Positions 33,913-43,722 are shown, counted from the stretch's first letter. The stretch is DNA of 64,000 bases from Pseudomonas triticicola (GCF_019145375.1 NZ_JAHSTX010000001.1:2951001-3015000), one strand, 5' to 3'. Notes: generated by a model not told the origin, from the sequence alone. Program-made: numbers and translations.

Positions 33913-34140
33913 ATGGAAAATAATTTATTCGTTATCAACTACAAGCTTCGTGGTGTGCCCAAGTCCTTCATCATCCGTTGCAAAGCAATGCAAAACGCTG
34001 ATGCCTGGCACTGGGCTAGTTGCGACGCGGGTGTAGCGCCCATTCCTCGTCCCGGTCGCCCCCCGCTGAAGATGGTGTCCAAACCTCAAGCCGAAAAATA
34101 TGGCATCACCGATGTCACCTGGCGAGCCAGCTCAACATAA
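33913..34140 (+). CDS. DUF6555 family protein, 75 aa
   Basis: A small protein restricted to Pseudomonas as far as I know. The pattern YKLRGVPKSFIIRCKAMQNA followed by DAWHWASCDAGV and KPQAEKYGITDVTW matches that family closely. GAGTAAGAG lies just before ATG 33913. Function unknown; no membrane segment. It sits between a response regulator and a DUF421 gene without shared operon structure. Confidence 0.8.
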   Translation: MENNLFVINYKLRGVPKSFIIRCKAMQNADAWHWASCDAGVAPIPRPGRPPLKMVSKPQAEKYGITDVTWRASST

Positions 34141-34291
34141 CAATTTGCGTTCTGGAGGGTATGTGGCGAGTCTGCTTCGTGTCGCAGCCGTCCTCAACGT
34201 CCGCTTACCCGATGAGTAACCTGGCTCCAGCTTTTGGAATTAAAGGCTGAATCGATCCGTCGTCTACTATCACAATAAAATCGAGGTCAAG

Positions 34292-34984
34292 ATGTCGCCT
34301 TTTGATATCCAGCGGATGCTGATAGACGAATTTCCCTTAGCGTTTTTGCTTGAGGTAGGTTTCAGGGCCACTTTCGCTTTCCTTGCGGTTTTTCTTTTTC
34401 TGAAATCCAGCGGTCGACGAGGGATCAGACAGCTTTCACTTTTCGAGCTGGTCGTGATTTTGACATTGGGCTCAGCGGCAGGAGATGTGTCCTTCTACCA
34501 TGACGTTCCGCTATTGCCGGTCGCCGTGGTCTTTCTCACGCTCCTGCTTCTTTACCGGCTTACAGTTCTGGTGATGACGAAGAGCAAAAAGTTCGAAGCC
34601 TGGATGGATGGGCTTCCGGTAACGGTCATTCGTGACGGTCTCTACGAGCTCAAGTCTTTAGAAACGTTGAACATCTCATCTAACGAATTGCTGATGGAGT
34701 TACGACAGCAAGGGGTTGAACATCTCGGACAAGTAAGGCTCGGTCTAGTTGAGACCGACGGCGACGTCAGCCTTTATTTTTTCGAACAGAAAGATCTGCG
34801 TCCTGGGCTGTCAGTCCTGCCATTAGAACATCGTGCCGAGTATGAAACTGCACCTGCATCGGCCTTGTACTGCTGCGTAAATTGCGGTTTCTCTCAGCAC
34901 ATTTCGGAGGCTCAACGAGCAGACTGCCCTCGGTGTAACCACGACATCTGGTCAATTGCGCTCACAACACCGCGCTGTAGATGA
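34292..34984 (+). CDS. DUF421 (YetF-like) membrane protein with C-terminal zinc ribbon, 230 aa
   Basis: Three hydrophobic segments at about 17-37, 48-66 and 73-91 are followed by the conserved cytoplasmic DUF421 domain: LPVTVIRDGLYELKSLETLN, the ISSNELLMELRQQGV segment and LGLVETDGDVSLYFF. The C-terminus adds CCVNCGF...CPRCNHD, a four-cysteine zinc ribbon not present in typical YetF proteins. The role of the family is unclear (membrane stress has been suggested for relatives). Isolated gene; start ATG 34292. Confidence 0.9.
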   Translation: MSPFDIQRMLIDEFPLAFLLEVGFRATFAFLAVFLFLKSSGRRGIRQLSLFELVVILTLGSAAGDVSFYHDVPLLPVAVVFLTLLLLYRLTVLVMTKSKKFEAWMDGLPVTVIRDGLYELKSLETLNISSNELLMELRQQGVEHLGQVRLGLVETDGDVSLYFFEQKDLRPGLSVLPLEHRAEYETAPASALYCCVNCGFSQHISEAQRADCPRCNHDIWSIALTTPRCR

Positions 34985-35109
34985 CGACTATCCCGTTTGG
35001 AGTAGCCTCGCGCCCAGTCGAAGAACCCGATTACGGCCTAATGTCTGTAGAGAATCAATGCCTACGGCTAGGAAACATCAGCCCGAACACTTTGCGTGAT
35101 TAACAAAAT

Positions 35110-36036
35110 TCAAACCCACCGGGACAATGCAAGGACAACAGCGGGAAGTGCGACGCCCGCCAACAAGGTCTGGCAAGCGATGATCCCTGCCATAAGCGGT
35201 GCATCTCCACCTAACTGCCTCGCCATGATGTAGGAGGACGAGGCTGTGGGCAGCGTCTGGAATAGGAGCGCTGCAACAGCGGCCTTTCCTTCGAGCTCAA
35301 ACAGATGGCAGGCTAGGAGCGTAACGATCGGCATGATTAAGAACTTGACCATCGACGAGTAACCAACCGGGCAAAGCCATTGCTTTATGCTTCCGAACTC
35401 AAGCGCGGCACCAACGCACAATAGGCCGAGCGGCAGTGACGCTTGGCCCAAGGCTCGCAACATCGGCTCAATACCAGCAGGTAGTCCCCATCCCAAGACT
35501 CGCATGAGGCCGCCGGCGAAGCACGCCAGTAAAAGCGGGTTCAGTGCCAACTGCTTGAGGACTTTGCTGAAAGGCATCCTGCCGCCTGATCCGTACTTCG
35601 CGAAAACCAGCACGCAAAGGATGTTCACTGTTGGCACTATCGCCGCGTTCGCGACGGCGGCCAGGGCTATGCCGTGCACTCCAAACAAGCCCGCCGCTGC
35701 AGAAACGCCGACGTAATTGTTGAAGCGTATGCCACCCTGAAAAACCGAAGTGAATGCTGCATTGTCCTGAGTGATCAACGTTCTCGCGCTCAACAGCATC
35801 AGCGATACCACAACAGTCGACACGACGAGCACCGAGACCATGCTTTGATAGGGCACCCCATCTAGCTTGGCGGTCGCCAGTCCGTGAAAAAAAAGAGAAG
35901 GAAGCAGTACGTAATATGCCAAGCGCTCTGCCTGCGCCCAAAAGTCATCCGCCAGAAATTGACGACGTTTGAGCCATGCGCCCAGCACTATCAATAATGC
36001 GATGGGCAACAAGGCCGTCAACAAAGAGAGGGTCAT
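35110..36036 (-). CDS. AEC-family (auxin efflux carrier-like) transporter, 308 aa
   Basis: Ten hydrophobic segments spread over the length, starting with LLTALLPIALLIVLGAWL and ending with LLAGVALPAVVLAL, in the pattern of AEC carriers (malonate/malate/amino acid permeases of the BASS-like fold). The central region has the usual broken helices (VAAAGLFGVHGIAL, QLALNPLLLACFAGG). The start ATG 36036 overlaps the stop of the aminotransferase gene by 4 bp, so transporter and enzyme form one operon. An amino acid or its keto acid may be exported or imported; direction and substrate cannot be told. Confidence 0.9.
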   Translation of the reverse strand: MTLSLLTALLPIALLIVLGAWLKRRQFLADDFWAQAERLAYYVLLPSLFFHGLATAKLDGVPYQSMVSVLVVSTVVVSLMLLSARTLITQDNAAFTSVFQGGIRFNNYVGVSAAAGLFGVHGIALAAVANAAIVPTVNILCVLVFAKYGSGGRMPFSKVLKQLALNPLLLACFAGGLMRVLGWGLPAGIEPMLRALGQASLPLGLLCVGAALEFGSIKQWLCPVGYSSMVKFLIMPIVTLLACHLFELEGKAAVAALLFQTLPTASSSYIMARQLGGDAPLMAGIIACQTLLAGVALPAVVLALSRWV

Positions 36037-37199
36037 ACACTTGCCTTGATTTTCTGCACCAGCCGTTCACAGCCCGCGATCAGGATTGACTCATCAGTGG
36101 CGAATGAAAGCCTGAGATGACCAGGAATCCCGAAAGCGCTACCTGGAACCGTGGCTACGCCTGCTTCGAGTAGGATGAGCGCGAAAGCTTGATCATCTTT
36201 GATCGTTCTAATTCGAGGCAGCAGGTAAAACGCACCCTCCGGGCATGCGACATCAATCGCTTCGCAGGCCCCCAAGACGCTTAGAGCGGAATCACGCCGC
36301 TGGCGATAAATAGCATTTCTCTCTTTCACCAGTGCCTGAGACCCATTCAACGCAGCCACCGCCGCCAACTGGCTCAGGGTGCTGGTCTGAGTACAGTTCT
36401 GTGACTGAACTGAGCTAATCGCCGTGATCAGAGGCGTTGGCCCACACCCCCACCCCACCCGCCAGCCGGTCATTGCGTAAACTTTAGACACGCCATCCAC
36501 GATCAGAATACGGTCTCTCAAATCAGGCGCCACCGCCGCCAATGTCTGATAGGGATCATTCGTGTAACGAATTTCTGAATAGATGTCATCTGATAGCACC
36601 ATCACCCCTGGGTATCGACGCAGCACTTCGGCGATGGCCAACAGTTGCTTGCGCGAGTAGAGCGAACCGGAAGGATTGCCCGGCGCATTCAAGACGACCC
36701 ACTTGGGCGACTTTGCCAGTCGAAGCGCTGCCTCCAAATGCTCTGCGGTGAGGCGAAAACCTTCCTCTCTCGTGGTCGACACGATCAGCGGTCGCGCGCC
36801 GCACATCTTTATCATGGCGGGATAACTCGCCCAATACGGCGCAGGCACGATCACCTCGTCGCCACTTTTGAGGGTCGCTTGAAAAGCGTTGTAGATGATT
36901 TGTTTGGCGCCACAGCCGACGGTAACTTGGCCATCGGCGTAATCGAGGTTTCGAATGTCTTTCATGCGCATGCGGATCGCGTGACGAAGTGGCTCAATAC
37001 CGTTCGACGGTGAGTAGGTCAGGCGACCGCTGACCTCAGCGTGCGCAGCTTCAAGAACGTGTGGCGGCGCGTTGAAGTCCGGCTCGCCCAATGTCAGATC
37101 GATGACATCCCTGCCCTGCGCTCGCATCAACGCCGCTCGCTTTGCCATGATCAGGATAGGAGACTGCAGGATATTGTCTGCGGTAGGTGGAGTGCTCAT
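36033..37199 (-). CDS. PLP-dependent aminotransferase class I/II, 388 aa
   Basis: A fold-type I aminotransferase of the aspartate/tyrosine family. VIDLTLGEPDFNAPPHV lies near 37-53, YSPSNGIEPLRHAIRM near 78, GCGAKQIIYNAF near 104, VVLNAPGNPSGSLY near 170-183 with the Asn that contacts PLP, DDIYSEIRY near 205, and the PLP lysine in VDGVSKVYAMTGWRVGW (SK). The C-terminal Arg that binds carboxylate is in HLRLSFATDES. Length is normal. Co-transcribed with the AEC carrier and preceded by a LysR gene on the same strand, its likely regulator. The substrate amino acid is unknown. Confidence 0.94.
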   Translation of the reverse strand: MSTPPTADNILQSPILIMAKRAALMRAQGRDVIDLTLGEPDFNAPPHVLEAAHAEVSGRLTYSPSNGIEPLRHAIRMRMKDIRNLDYADGQVTVGCGAKQIIYNAFQATLKSGDEVIVPAPYWASYPAMIKMCGARPLIVSTTREEGFRLTAEHLEAALRLAKSPKWVVLNAPGNPSGSLYSRKQLLAIAEVLRRYPGVMVLSDDIYSEIRYTNDPYQTLAAVAPDLRDRILIVDGVSKVYAMTGWRVGWGCGPTPLITAISSVQSQNCTQTSTLSQLAAVAALNGSQALVKERNAIYRQRRDSALSVLGACEAIDVACPEGAFYLLPRIRTIKDDQAFALILLEAGVATVPGSAFGIPGHLRLSFATDESILIAGCERLVQKIKASV

Positions 37200-37293
37200 G
37201 TCGCCCTTGAGAAATCGTCTGGATGGGCACCACGATAAGAATTCTGACGCTAAAATAAAAACGATTTAAAATTCAGCAAACAACAAGTATCAC

Positions 37294-38178
37294 TCATGGG
37301 TCGCCGTGCGGAGAATAAGCTTTCACGGCGTTCGCCAGGGCTGAAGCCAGTCGCCCAAGCGGACGGTCTTCGCGCTCCAGCAATACCACGCGCCTGGTTT
37401 TTTGAGGTGTGCCGAACGGCTCAAAGGCGAGTGTTGTCAGGCTTTCGACTTGTTGCTGAGCGAGAGGAATGATGGATACTCCAAGTCCGCTTGAAACCAT
37501 CTGGATAATCGCATCTTGGCTATCAAGCTCCATGCTGGTCTGCACCCGCATCCGCATAGTGCGAAGCTCTCGCTCAATGGTTCGACCCGCCCAGGCACGA
37601 CGATCAAAGCGAATGAACGGCTGACTTTTGAGAAGAAGCTGCAAGTCCTCATGCGCGAGGGACACCGGCGCGATAATCCAGAATCCTTCCTCGTAAAGCA
37701 CCGCGCTCGCCAGGCCATAAGGGTGTGGTTTTACCGGTTCTGTGGTGATAGCAACATCAAGCTCGCCCGCTTCCACGCGCGTGGCCAACTCAGCAGACAT
37801 GCCCGACGCAACAGTGATGCGCAGGTGCGGATGTTGGGCGCGCAATGCAGACAGTGCGAGGGGCAAAACACCTGCCAGTGCTGTTTGGATGGCCCCGATT
37901 CTAAGCCTGCCGCGTAACTCGCTGTCGCCGCCGATCTCAGAGGAGATGCCGTCGTACAAGGCTAGAATTTCTCTCGCGCGCTCCACGGCGATATGGCCCG
38001 CATCCGTTAGCACCGGCAACCGTCGTGAACGGTCAAACAGGAGCGCGTTGAAATCCTCCTCCAATGACCGAACATGCAGGCTGACCGCTGACTGGGTGAG
38101 ATGCACGGCGTCCGCTGCTCTGACGAAAGAACCGTGTTGGGCAATAGCAAGCAGTGTTCGAAGTGCGCGTAGAGACAT
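37294..38178 (-). CDS. LysR-family regulator, 294 aa
   Basis: Winged HTH at residues 1-60 (LRALRTLLAIAQHGSFVRAA, VHLTQSAVSLHVRSLEEDF, LLFDRSRRLPVLTDAG) and a LysR substrate domain (GRLRIGAIQTALAGVLPLAL onward). I start at the third Met of MMAM (38178). It precedes the aminotransferase-AEC genes in the same direction with a 94-bp gap and most likely controls them; LysR genes are more often divergent, so a common transcript is also possible. No second LysR target is adjacent. Confidence 0.92.
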   Translation of the reverse strand: MSLRALRTLLAIAQHGSFVRAADAVHLTQSAVSLHVRSLEEDFNALLFDRSRRLPVLTDAGHIAVERAREILALYDGISSEIGGDSELRGRLRIGAIQTALAGVLPLALSALRAQHPHLRITVASGMSAELATRVEAGELDVAITTEPVKPHPYGLASAVLYEEGFWIIAPVSLAHEDLQLLLKSQPFIRFDRRAWAGRTIERELRTMRMRVQTSMELDSQDAIIQMVSSGLGVSIIPLAQQQVESLTTLAFEPFGTPQKTRRVVLLEREDRPLGRLASALANAVKAYSPHGDP

Positions 38179-38354
38179 AGCCATCATCCAACAAGTTGAT
38201 GAGCGAGCTTACCAGTTGGTGCAGGCGTCTTGTTCGGACGCAGACATCTTCCCTGCGATCCAATATGACCTGTGACGAAATAGCGCACCCCGTGGAAATT
38301 TACTTCACTCTTTAAAGCGGGCTAAATAGCCGCCCCTTCGCGGCGACTTCATTT

Positions 38355-38744
38355 ATGAGTTCGTTGAAACGCATCCGCCCCTGGATTGCCTGCCTGGCCG
38401 TCTTGCTGAACCTGTTCGCCATGCCGCTGAGTCGTGCGATGCAGACGCCGGACGTTAGCCTGATGCTTTGGGGCGGGTTCTGTTCGGGAGGGAACTCGAG
38501 TGCCGTTCCTAAAGATCTCGGCAAGGTGGTTTATGCCTTGCGGTCACCCCAATCGAAACCTGTCATGCAACACGGCGACTGCTGCTGTGGGCATGCAGGA
38601 TTGGCAGCATTACCCTCTGATTACTATCGCCATTTCCTACCGCAATACACACCCGATACCGCCCTCGAAAACTCTCAACTACCGACGCTGCATCCAAGGA
38701 TTCGTTGGCCCAGTCTAAGTCCACGCGCTTCTCCTTTCGCCTGA
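38355..38744 (+). CDS. DUF2946 family protein, 129 aa
   Basis: N-terminal signal or anchor (IRPWIACLAVLLNLFAMPL) followed by the DUF2946 motif MQHGDCCCGHAGLAAL, whose cysteines and histidines suggest metal binding, probably copper. The C-terminus is proline rich. Located immediately upstream of a TonB-dependent receptor in the same direction (110 bp apart), a frequent pairing in Pseudomonas. ATG 38355 opens on the signal region. Family sure; metal specificity inferred. Confidence 0.85.
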   Translation: MSSLKRIRPWIACLAVLLNLFAMPLSRAMQTPDVSLMLWGGFCSGGNSSAVPKDLGKVVYALRSPQSKPVMQHGDCCCGHAGLAALPSDYYRHFLPQYTPDTALENSQLPTLHPRIRWPSLSPRASPFA

Positions 38745-38854
38745 TCACAACACTGCTGAAAACCTGCGGTGCTGCCCTCTTTAAATTCTTTTAGCGACCT
38801 GCGACGGGACGCTGAACGCCCTTAAAGTTTCTTGATCATCAGGAAGTGCATGCT

Positions 38855-40936
38855 ATGCCTGCTCTAATTACTTTGCGTCTTGCAAAGCGCTTATCTGTGT
38901 CCCGCTCCATGTGGCCACTGGTGTCGGCTGGTGTCTTCGCAATGAGCCCTTTGTGCTCTGCATTGGCCGACGCTTCTAAAGTTGAAGACTCGGTTTTGAC
39001 CCTCGGCACGGTAAATGTGCAGGGAACGGCCAGTGGCCCTTTAAGAACCAGCAGCGTACTCAGCTCGGTGGATATCCTGGGAGGAGATATCCTCGAAAAG
39101 ATGCCGGTCAACTACAGTTGGGAACTGTTCAGCCGAGCCCCCGGAGTGATGCTCACGGAGTTCAACCAAGGCACCACCTCCGGCAAAATTTCCTTCCGAG
39201 GCTTCAACGGCGAAGGAGAAGTGAATGCTGTCAAATTGCTGATCGACGGAATACCAAGCAACAGCAACGACGGCAACATGCCGTACATGGACATGATTTT
39301 CCCCCTCGAGCTGGACAGCATCGAGGTCGTACGTGGTACCAGTGATGCTCGCTATGGCCTGAACAACATTGCCGGCAACGTCAAAATGCTCACTCGCACA
39401 GGTGGCTACTACAACACGGCGCGGCTGCGTTATGGCAGCTTCAATACCCAAGAAGTACAGCTTGCCAAAGGCATTGAGAGCAGCAACTGGACTCAGAATT
39501 ACTTTTTCGCCTATCAAAAATCCGATGGCTACCGGGAGCATGCCGAAGCCGACAAGTTTTCAATGTCTGGCAAATGGTTCTACACGCCGGACGATGACAG
39601 CTACCGTATGGGGCTCATTGCTCGCCACTACGAAACCGAGGCTCAGGAGCCAGGTTATCTAAGTGAAGAAGATGCACATCATCACCCGGAAATGACCAAC
39701 AGTTTCAACGCTACTGACAAGGGTACGCGTCGCATAAACCAGGTCAGTCTGCATTTCGATACAGACTTGGCTGATAACCTCGCTTGGTCAGCGAAGACCT
39801 ACGTCAACACCTTCAATGACAGGCGTTGGACGCAATACTGGAGCACCAGCGCTCAGCAGGAACGCGACGCTTACGAGACGCAGTATGGCGCCCTAACCTC
39901 CCTCACCTGGCGACCGCAAGTCAGCTGGCTTTACGATTTCGCCTTGGAAGGAGGCGCAGACGTACAGCAGCAGCAAAATAAAAGTGAGCGCTATCGCACT
40001 AGAGACCGCACACGTCTAGGTACCACCCGCGACCAGCAGTTCGACTTCGACACCTATGGCGCTTATGTCCAGTCAGAGATCAAACCCTTCGAGTCTCTCA
40101 AGATCGTACCCGCCTACCGGGTCGACAAGATCCAAGGCGACTTCACCAACGAAATGACCGGCATGGACTACGACATCAATGACTATGGCTTGATCAAGCA
40201 GCCGAAGATCAGCTTGGTCTATTCCCCTTGGAAGGTGGCAAGTGTCTACGCTAACTGGGGGCGCACCTTCCAGGTAGGTACTGGCGCGGCGGCTTACAAA
40301 ATTCCTCCCCGAGATACCGATCTGGCACCCTCGATCAACGAGGGCTGGGAAACCGGGATCAAATTCACGCCGGCTGACTGGGTGGACGGGCGTGTCGCCT
40401 ATTGGCGGCAAGAGGCCTCGGGAGAGGTCAGTCGCAGGCTGAACGACCCAAGCGGCGAATCCGATAATGTCGGTGAAACACGGCGTTGGGGTTATGACTT
40501 GCAGATGAACCTGTATCCGAACGAACGCTCGAATATCTGGATGGCCTACTCCTGGCAGTATTCGAAAATACTCCAGCCGAGTGCCAATTTACCCAATAGC
40601 AAAGGTCAGGAAATCGACCACATTCCGCATCATCTGTACAACGCTGGCATCAGCTATGACGCGACGCCTGCATTACAGCTGACTGCGTGGATGAACGGCC
40701 AGACTAATTATTACCTGGAACGGGAAAATACTGAGGGGACTTATGGCGGTTACGTGCTGATGAACCTCGGCGCAACCTACAAGGTGACGCAGTCGGTGAG
40801 CGTCGACCTACAGCTTAAAAACCTTACCAACCGATATTATGAATACGTCTGGTACGACCCGGATGGGGCTCAGGCGTCTCTGCATTCGCCAGGTGATGGC
40901 CGTGCGCTTTATACAGGAGTTACTTTGGATTTCTAA
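38855..40936 (+). CDS. TonB-dependent outer-membrane receptor, 693 aa
   Basis: Signal peptide region (residues about 1-40), a TonB-box-like segment (DSVLTLGTVNV), a plug domain (about 55-170: SWELFSRAPGVMLTEFNQGT, GKISFRGFNGEG, IEVVRGTSDARYGLNNIAGN) and a beta barrel ending in the aromatic C-terminus LYTGVTLDF, as outer-membrane proteins need. I start at ATG 38855, with AGGAAG 8 nt upstream, not the GTG at 38846. It is fed by TonB-ExbBD energy. The DUF2946 neighbour favours a metal or metal-chelate substrate (copper or a siderophore). No Fur box was recognisable in the gap. Confidence 0.94.
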   Translation: MPALITLRLAKRLSVSRSMWPLVSAGVFAMSPLCSALADASKVEDSVLTLGTVNVQGTASGPLRTSSVLSSVDILGGDILEKMPVNYSWELFSRAPGVMLTEFNQGTTSGKISFRGFNGEGEVNAVKLLIDGIPSNSNDGNMPYMDMIFPLELDSIEVVRGTSDARYGLNNIAGNVKMLTRTGGYYNTARLRYGSFNTQEVQLAKGIESSNWTQNYFFAYQKSDGYREHAEADKFSMSGKWFYTPDDDSYRMGLIARHYETEAQEPGYLSEEDAHHHPEMTNSFNATDKGTRRINQVSLHFDTDLADNLAWSAKTYVNTFNDRRWTQYWSTSAQQERDAYETQYGALTSLTWRPQVSWLYDFALEGGADVQQQQNKSERYRTRDRTRLGTTRDQQFDFDTYGAYVQSEIKPFESLKIVPAYRVDKIQGDFTNEMTGMDYDINDYGLIKQPKISLVYSPWKVASVYANWGRTFQVGTGAAAYKIPPRDTDLAPSINEGWETGIKFTPADWVDGRVAYWRQEASGEVSRRLNDPSGESDNVGETRRWGYDLQMNLYPNERSNIWMAYSWQYSKILQPSANLPNSKGQEIDHIPHHLYNAGISYDATPALQLTAWMNGQTNYYLERENTEGTYGGYVLMNLGATYKVTQSVSVDLQLKNLTNRYYEYVWYDPDGAQASLHSPGDGRALYTGVTLDF

Positions 40937-40947
40937 TATGGAAGATA

Positions 40948-40970
40948 GCTGAGGCCAGGTTGGCCTCAGC
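40948..40970. terminator. Bidirectional hairpin between convergent genes
   Basis: GCTGAGGCCA-GGT-TGGCCTCAGC: a perfect 10-bp stem with a 3-base loop between the TonB receptor and the GlxA-type gene. No U-run on either side, but position and strength suit a terminator for both. Confidence 0.7.
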
Positions 40971-40973
40971 AGC

Positions 40974-41984
40974 TCAGAGAGTTGTTGCTGGACGGTCACG
41001 GGGAGGATGCTCACTGTCGGTCGTTCTCATTTCGCGAAAAAAAATACGCCGATATTCAGAAGGCGATGTGCCGAGGTGAACGCTGAATTGTTGCCTGAAC
41101 GATAAAGCCGTTCCAAACCCCGCCTCACCAGCTACACATTCGATAGGCAAGTCAGTGGTTTCCAACAGCTCCTGCGCCCTTGCAACGCGTTGAGCATTCA
41201 ACCATTTTGAGACGGTACTACCGGTTGCTTCTCTGAATCGCCGGGTGAATGTGCGCCTACTCATTTTAGCCATGTCGGCCAGCAAATCTAGCGACAAATC
41301 CTTTGAGAGGTTCGCTCGGGCCCAAACCATTACATCGGACAGATGAGTCTCGCTGGCTAGATGCGGCACAGAGTTCTCAACGTATTGAGCCTGACCTCCC
41401 TGTCGATGGGGCGGTGTAACGAGCATCTTCGCGGTGCGGTTAGCCACATCAGCACCTAGCCGCTGGCGTACGAGATGCAGGCAGCAATCGATTGCCGCCA
41501 CGGTTCCTGCAGAGGTCGTGATATTGCCATCGTTGACGTAGAGCACTTCGGGTCTGAAGCGAACCTCAGGGAAACGTCGAGCGAACTCCTCCCTGGCGGC
41601 CCAGTGAGTGGTTGCTTCCTTCCCATCAAGTAGCCCGGCATCTCCGAGGACGAATGAGCCTAAACATAATCCCACTATGAGCTTACCTTGACCATTGGCG
41701 AGCTGAAGCGCCTTCACCAACTGTGCAGACGCGATGGCCGATTGATCGCCCCATGCCGGAATGACAATTACGTCGGATGCCTCCATCAGTTCCAAGCCAT
41801 GAGTGACCTCCAAACCAATCCCTTGATCGCTACTCACCATACCCGGCGACTCTGCGCAGTACCTGACGTCGTATTGAGGTTCACCAGGCGCGGATTGAGC
41901 TGTTCCAAGAACCACTCCGGGGACAGAAAGATGGAACAGGCTCACTCCATCAAAAGCTAGGACAGCGACGCGTATGGTTTGCAT
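40974..41984 (-). CDS. GlxA-type AraC-family regulator (DJ-1/PfpI domain plus HTH), 336 aa
   Basis: The N-terminal DJ-1/PfpI-like domain has the nucleophile elbow VGLCLGSFVLGDAGLLDGKEATTHW. The C-terminal AraC HTH (about 225-325) reads LSLDLLADMAKMSRRTFTRRF and LPIECVAGEAGFGTALSFRQ. Such regulators control amino-acid or choline-type catabolism. I start at ATG 41984, which has AGGAGG 7 nt upstream. It is divergent from the MBL-isochorismatase pair beginning at 42201, its probable target. A second GlxA-type gene lies at 51544. Confidence 0.93.
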   Translation of the reverse strand: MQTIRVAVLAFDGVSLFHLSVPGVVLGTAQSAPGEPQYDVRYCAESPGMVSSDQGIGLEVTHGLELMEASDVIVIPAWGDQSAIASAQLVKALQLANGQGKLIVGLCLGSFVLGDAGLLDGKEATTHWAAREEFARRFPEVRFRPEVLYVNDGNITTSAGTVAAIDCCLHLVRQRLGADVANRTAKMLVTPPHRQGGQAQYVENSVPHLASETHLSDVMVWARANLSKDLSLDLLADMAKMSRRTFTRRFREATGSTVSKWLNAQRVARAQELLETTDLPIECVAGEAGFGTALSFRQQFSVHLGTSPSEYRRIFFREMRTTDSEHPPRDRPATTL

Positions 41985-42200
41985 CAGGCAGCCTCCTCTT
42001 GGATTGAATGTTTCCCTAGAAGAACCATGGACGACCATTTATGCCTTCGATTGTTTACGGGGGAATGGGATATGCGGCCAGTCCCCCTGGGATGACAACT
42101 TGATGGCCCGATACTATCGAAATATGTCATTCAGGCCACTGTTGGCCTCAAAAGCATTCAGCAAGAATGGAGTCATCAACATATCAAAAGGACTAAATAC

Positions 42201-43091
42201 ATGAAATTCAGAATTCTCCCCCTCGTAGCCAGCATGGTCTGCGCGGCAGCGGCCACCCAAGCGTTTTCAGGCACAAACGACACTAAGGTACCTGCCGCTT
42301 CTCATAAGGTGGATTTACAGCAAGTTCGTAACGCCACGGTAAAAATCAACTATGGGGGTACGACGTTCCTAATCGATCCAATGCTGGCAAAAAAGGGTGC
42401 CTACCCAGGATTTGAAAACACCTACCGCAGCAACTTGCGCAATCCATTGGTTGACCTGACCGAGTCGCCCGAAAAAGTCATCTCTGGTGTGGATGCTGTC
42501 ATCGTCACGCATACACATCTTGACCACTGGGACGATGCTGCTCAGAAGGCACTGCCAAAGGACATTCCTCTGTTCGCTCAGCATGAGGATGATGCGAAGT
42601 TGATTCGCTCCCAAGGGTTCACGAACGTACGCGTACTGACTGATGAAGCCGAATTTGGCGGCGTCAAGATCACCAAGACTGGTGGTCAGCATGGCACAGA
42701 CGAAATGTATGCCGTGCCGGCCCTTGCCAAACCGCTAGGCGAAGCCATGGGCGTAGTCTTCCAAGCGCCAGGCTACAAGACCCTTTACCTTGCTGGCGAT
42801 ACTGTATGGCGTAAAGAAGTCGATCAAACAATCGAGAAATATCATCCAGAAGTCATTGTTCTGAACGCAGGTAAAGCAATGATGACCGGGTACAAAGGCT
42901 CGATCATCATGGGAGAGGAGGACGTCCTACGAGCCTCAAAGGCTGCGAAAGACGCAAAAATCGTTGCCGTGCACATGGACGCAATCAATCACATGTCGCT
43001 AACTCGTGAAGAACTGCGTACGTACGTCAAGAAGCACGGCATTGAGGCCCGGGTCGATATTCCGGAAGACGGCGCTTCGCTGGAATTCTGA
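42201..43091 (+). CDS. Exported metallo-beta-lactamase-fold hydrolase (UlaG-like), 296 aa
   Basis: Signal peptide (residues 1-22: KFRILPLVASMVCAAAATQAF, cleaved after FSG or AFS). The MBL motifs are TTFLIDPML, VIVTHTHLDHWDD (HxHxDH), GGQHG, LYLAGDTVW and VHMDAINHM, all present with the spacing of the UlaG/lactonase-like group. The protein is therefore periplasmic and probably binds two metal ions. The substrate is unknown. It is followed by an isochorismatase-like hydrolase (89 bp), and both are divergent from a GlxA-type regulator. Confidence 0.92.
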   Translation: MKFRILPLVASMVCAAAATQAFSGTNDTKVPAASHKVDLQQVRNATVKINYGGTTFLIDPMLAKKGAYPGFENTYRSNLRNPLVDLTESPEKVISGVDAVIVTHTHLDHWDDAAQKALPKDIPLFAQHEDDAKLIRSQGFTNVRVLTDEAEFGGVKITKTGGQHGTDEMYAVPALAKPLGEAMGVVFQAPGYKTLYLAGDTVWRKEVDQTIEKYHPEVIVLNAGKAMMTGYKGSIIMGEEDVLRASKAAKDAKIVAVHMDAINHMSLTREELRTYVKKHGIEARVDIPEDGASLEF

Positions 43092-43179
43092 TTGATTGGG
43101 CCGTGGTTGACGCTGGTTTATAACCGCAAAACCCCGGCCCTCTACCGAATCACACGGATAATGTGCAGGAGTAATTTTT

Positions 43180-43722
43180 ATGAAGCGAGGTCTCATCGTT
43201 GTTGACCTGCAAAACGAATACCTACCCACTGGCAAGCTGCCCCTGACTGGCATCGACACCGCAGTCGAGAATGCTATCCGGGTGATCAGCGATGCTCGTG
43301 ACGCGGGGCTCCCTGTTTTTCACATCAGGCATGAGTCCGCTGAAGAGGCTCCCATCTTCGCAAAGGGATCTGTTGGTGCAAACATTCAATCAGATGTAGC
43401 TCCACTAGATAACGAATCTGTGATTCTAAAAAAACACATCAACGCATTCAGGGAAACAGATCTGAAGCAGCAGTTAGAAGCCGCTGATGTCCAGGAAATC
43501 GTGGTTATAGGCGCAATGAGCCACATGTGCATCGACGCGGTGGTACGTGCAGCTGCGGACATGGGTTATCAAGTGACTGTGTTGCATGATGCGTGCGCCA
43601 CATTGGATCTCACCTTTCGTGGCGTTTCCGTACCTGCCGCCATGGCGCATGCGGCAATAATGGCCGCGTTCGAGTTCGGCTACGCCACTGTTCAGTCAGT
43701 GGACGAGTATCTATTGGCCTGA
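43180..43722 (+). CDS. Isochorismatase-family cysteine hydrolase, 180 aa
   Basis: The catalytic triad is visible: Asp in LIVVDLQNEY (residue 9), Lys in VILKKHINAF (Lys84 or Lys85) and Cys in AMSHMCIDAVVRAA (Cys116). The family hydrolyses isochorismate, nicotinamide or N-carbamoyl amides. The strand order and length are typical. Upstream AGGAG at 43149-43153 has rather long spacing to ATG 43180. Probably one transcript with the MBL gene, both under the GlxA-type regulator. Confidence 0.93.
   Translation: MKRGLIVVDLQNEYLPTGKLPLTGIDTAVENAIRVISDARDAGLPVFHIRHESAEEAPIFAKGSVGANIQSDVAPLDNESVILKKHINAFRETDLKQQLEAADVQEIVVIGAMSHMCIDAVVRAAADMGYQVTVLHDACATLDLTFRGVSVPAAMAHAAIMAAFEFGYATVQSVDEYLLA

Noticed and set aside
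42201..43091. True beta-lactamase or antibiotic-resistance gene
   Set aside because: It has the HxHxDH motif, but the sequence is of UlaG/lactonase type and neighbours are metabolic genes; there is no sign of a class B beta-lactamase.
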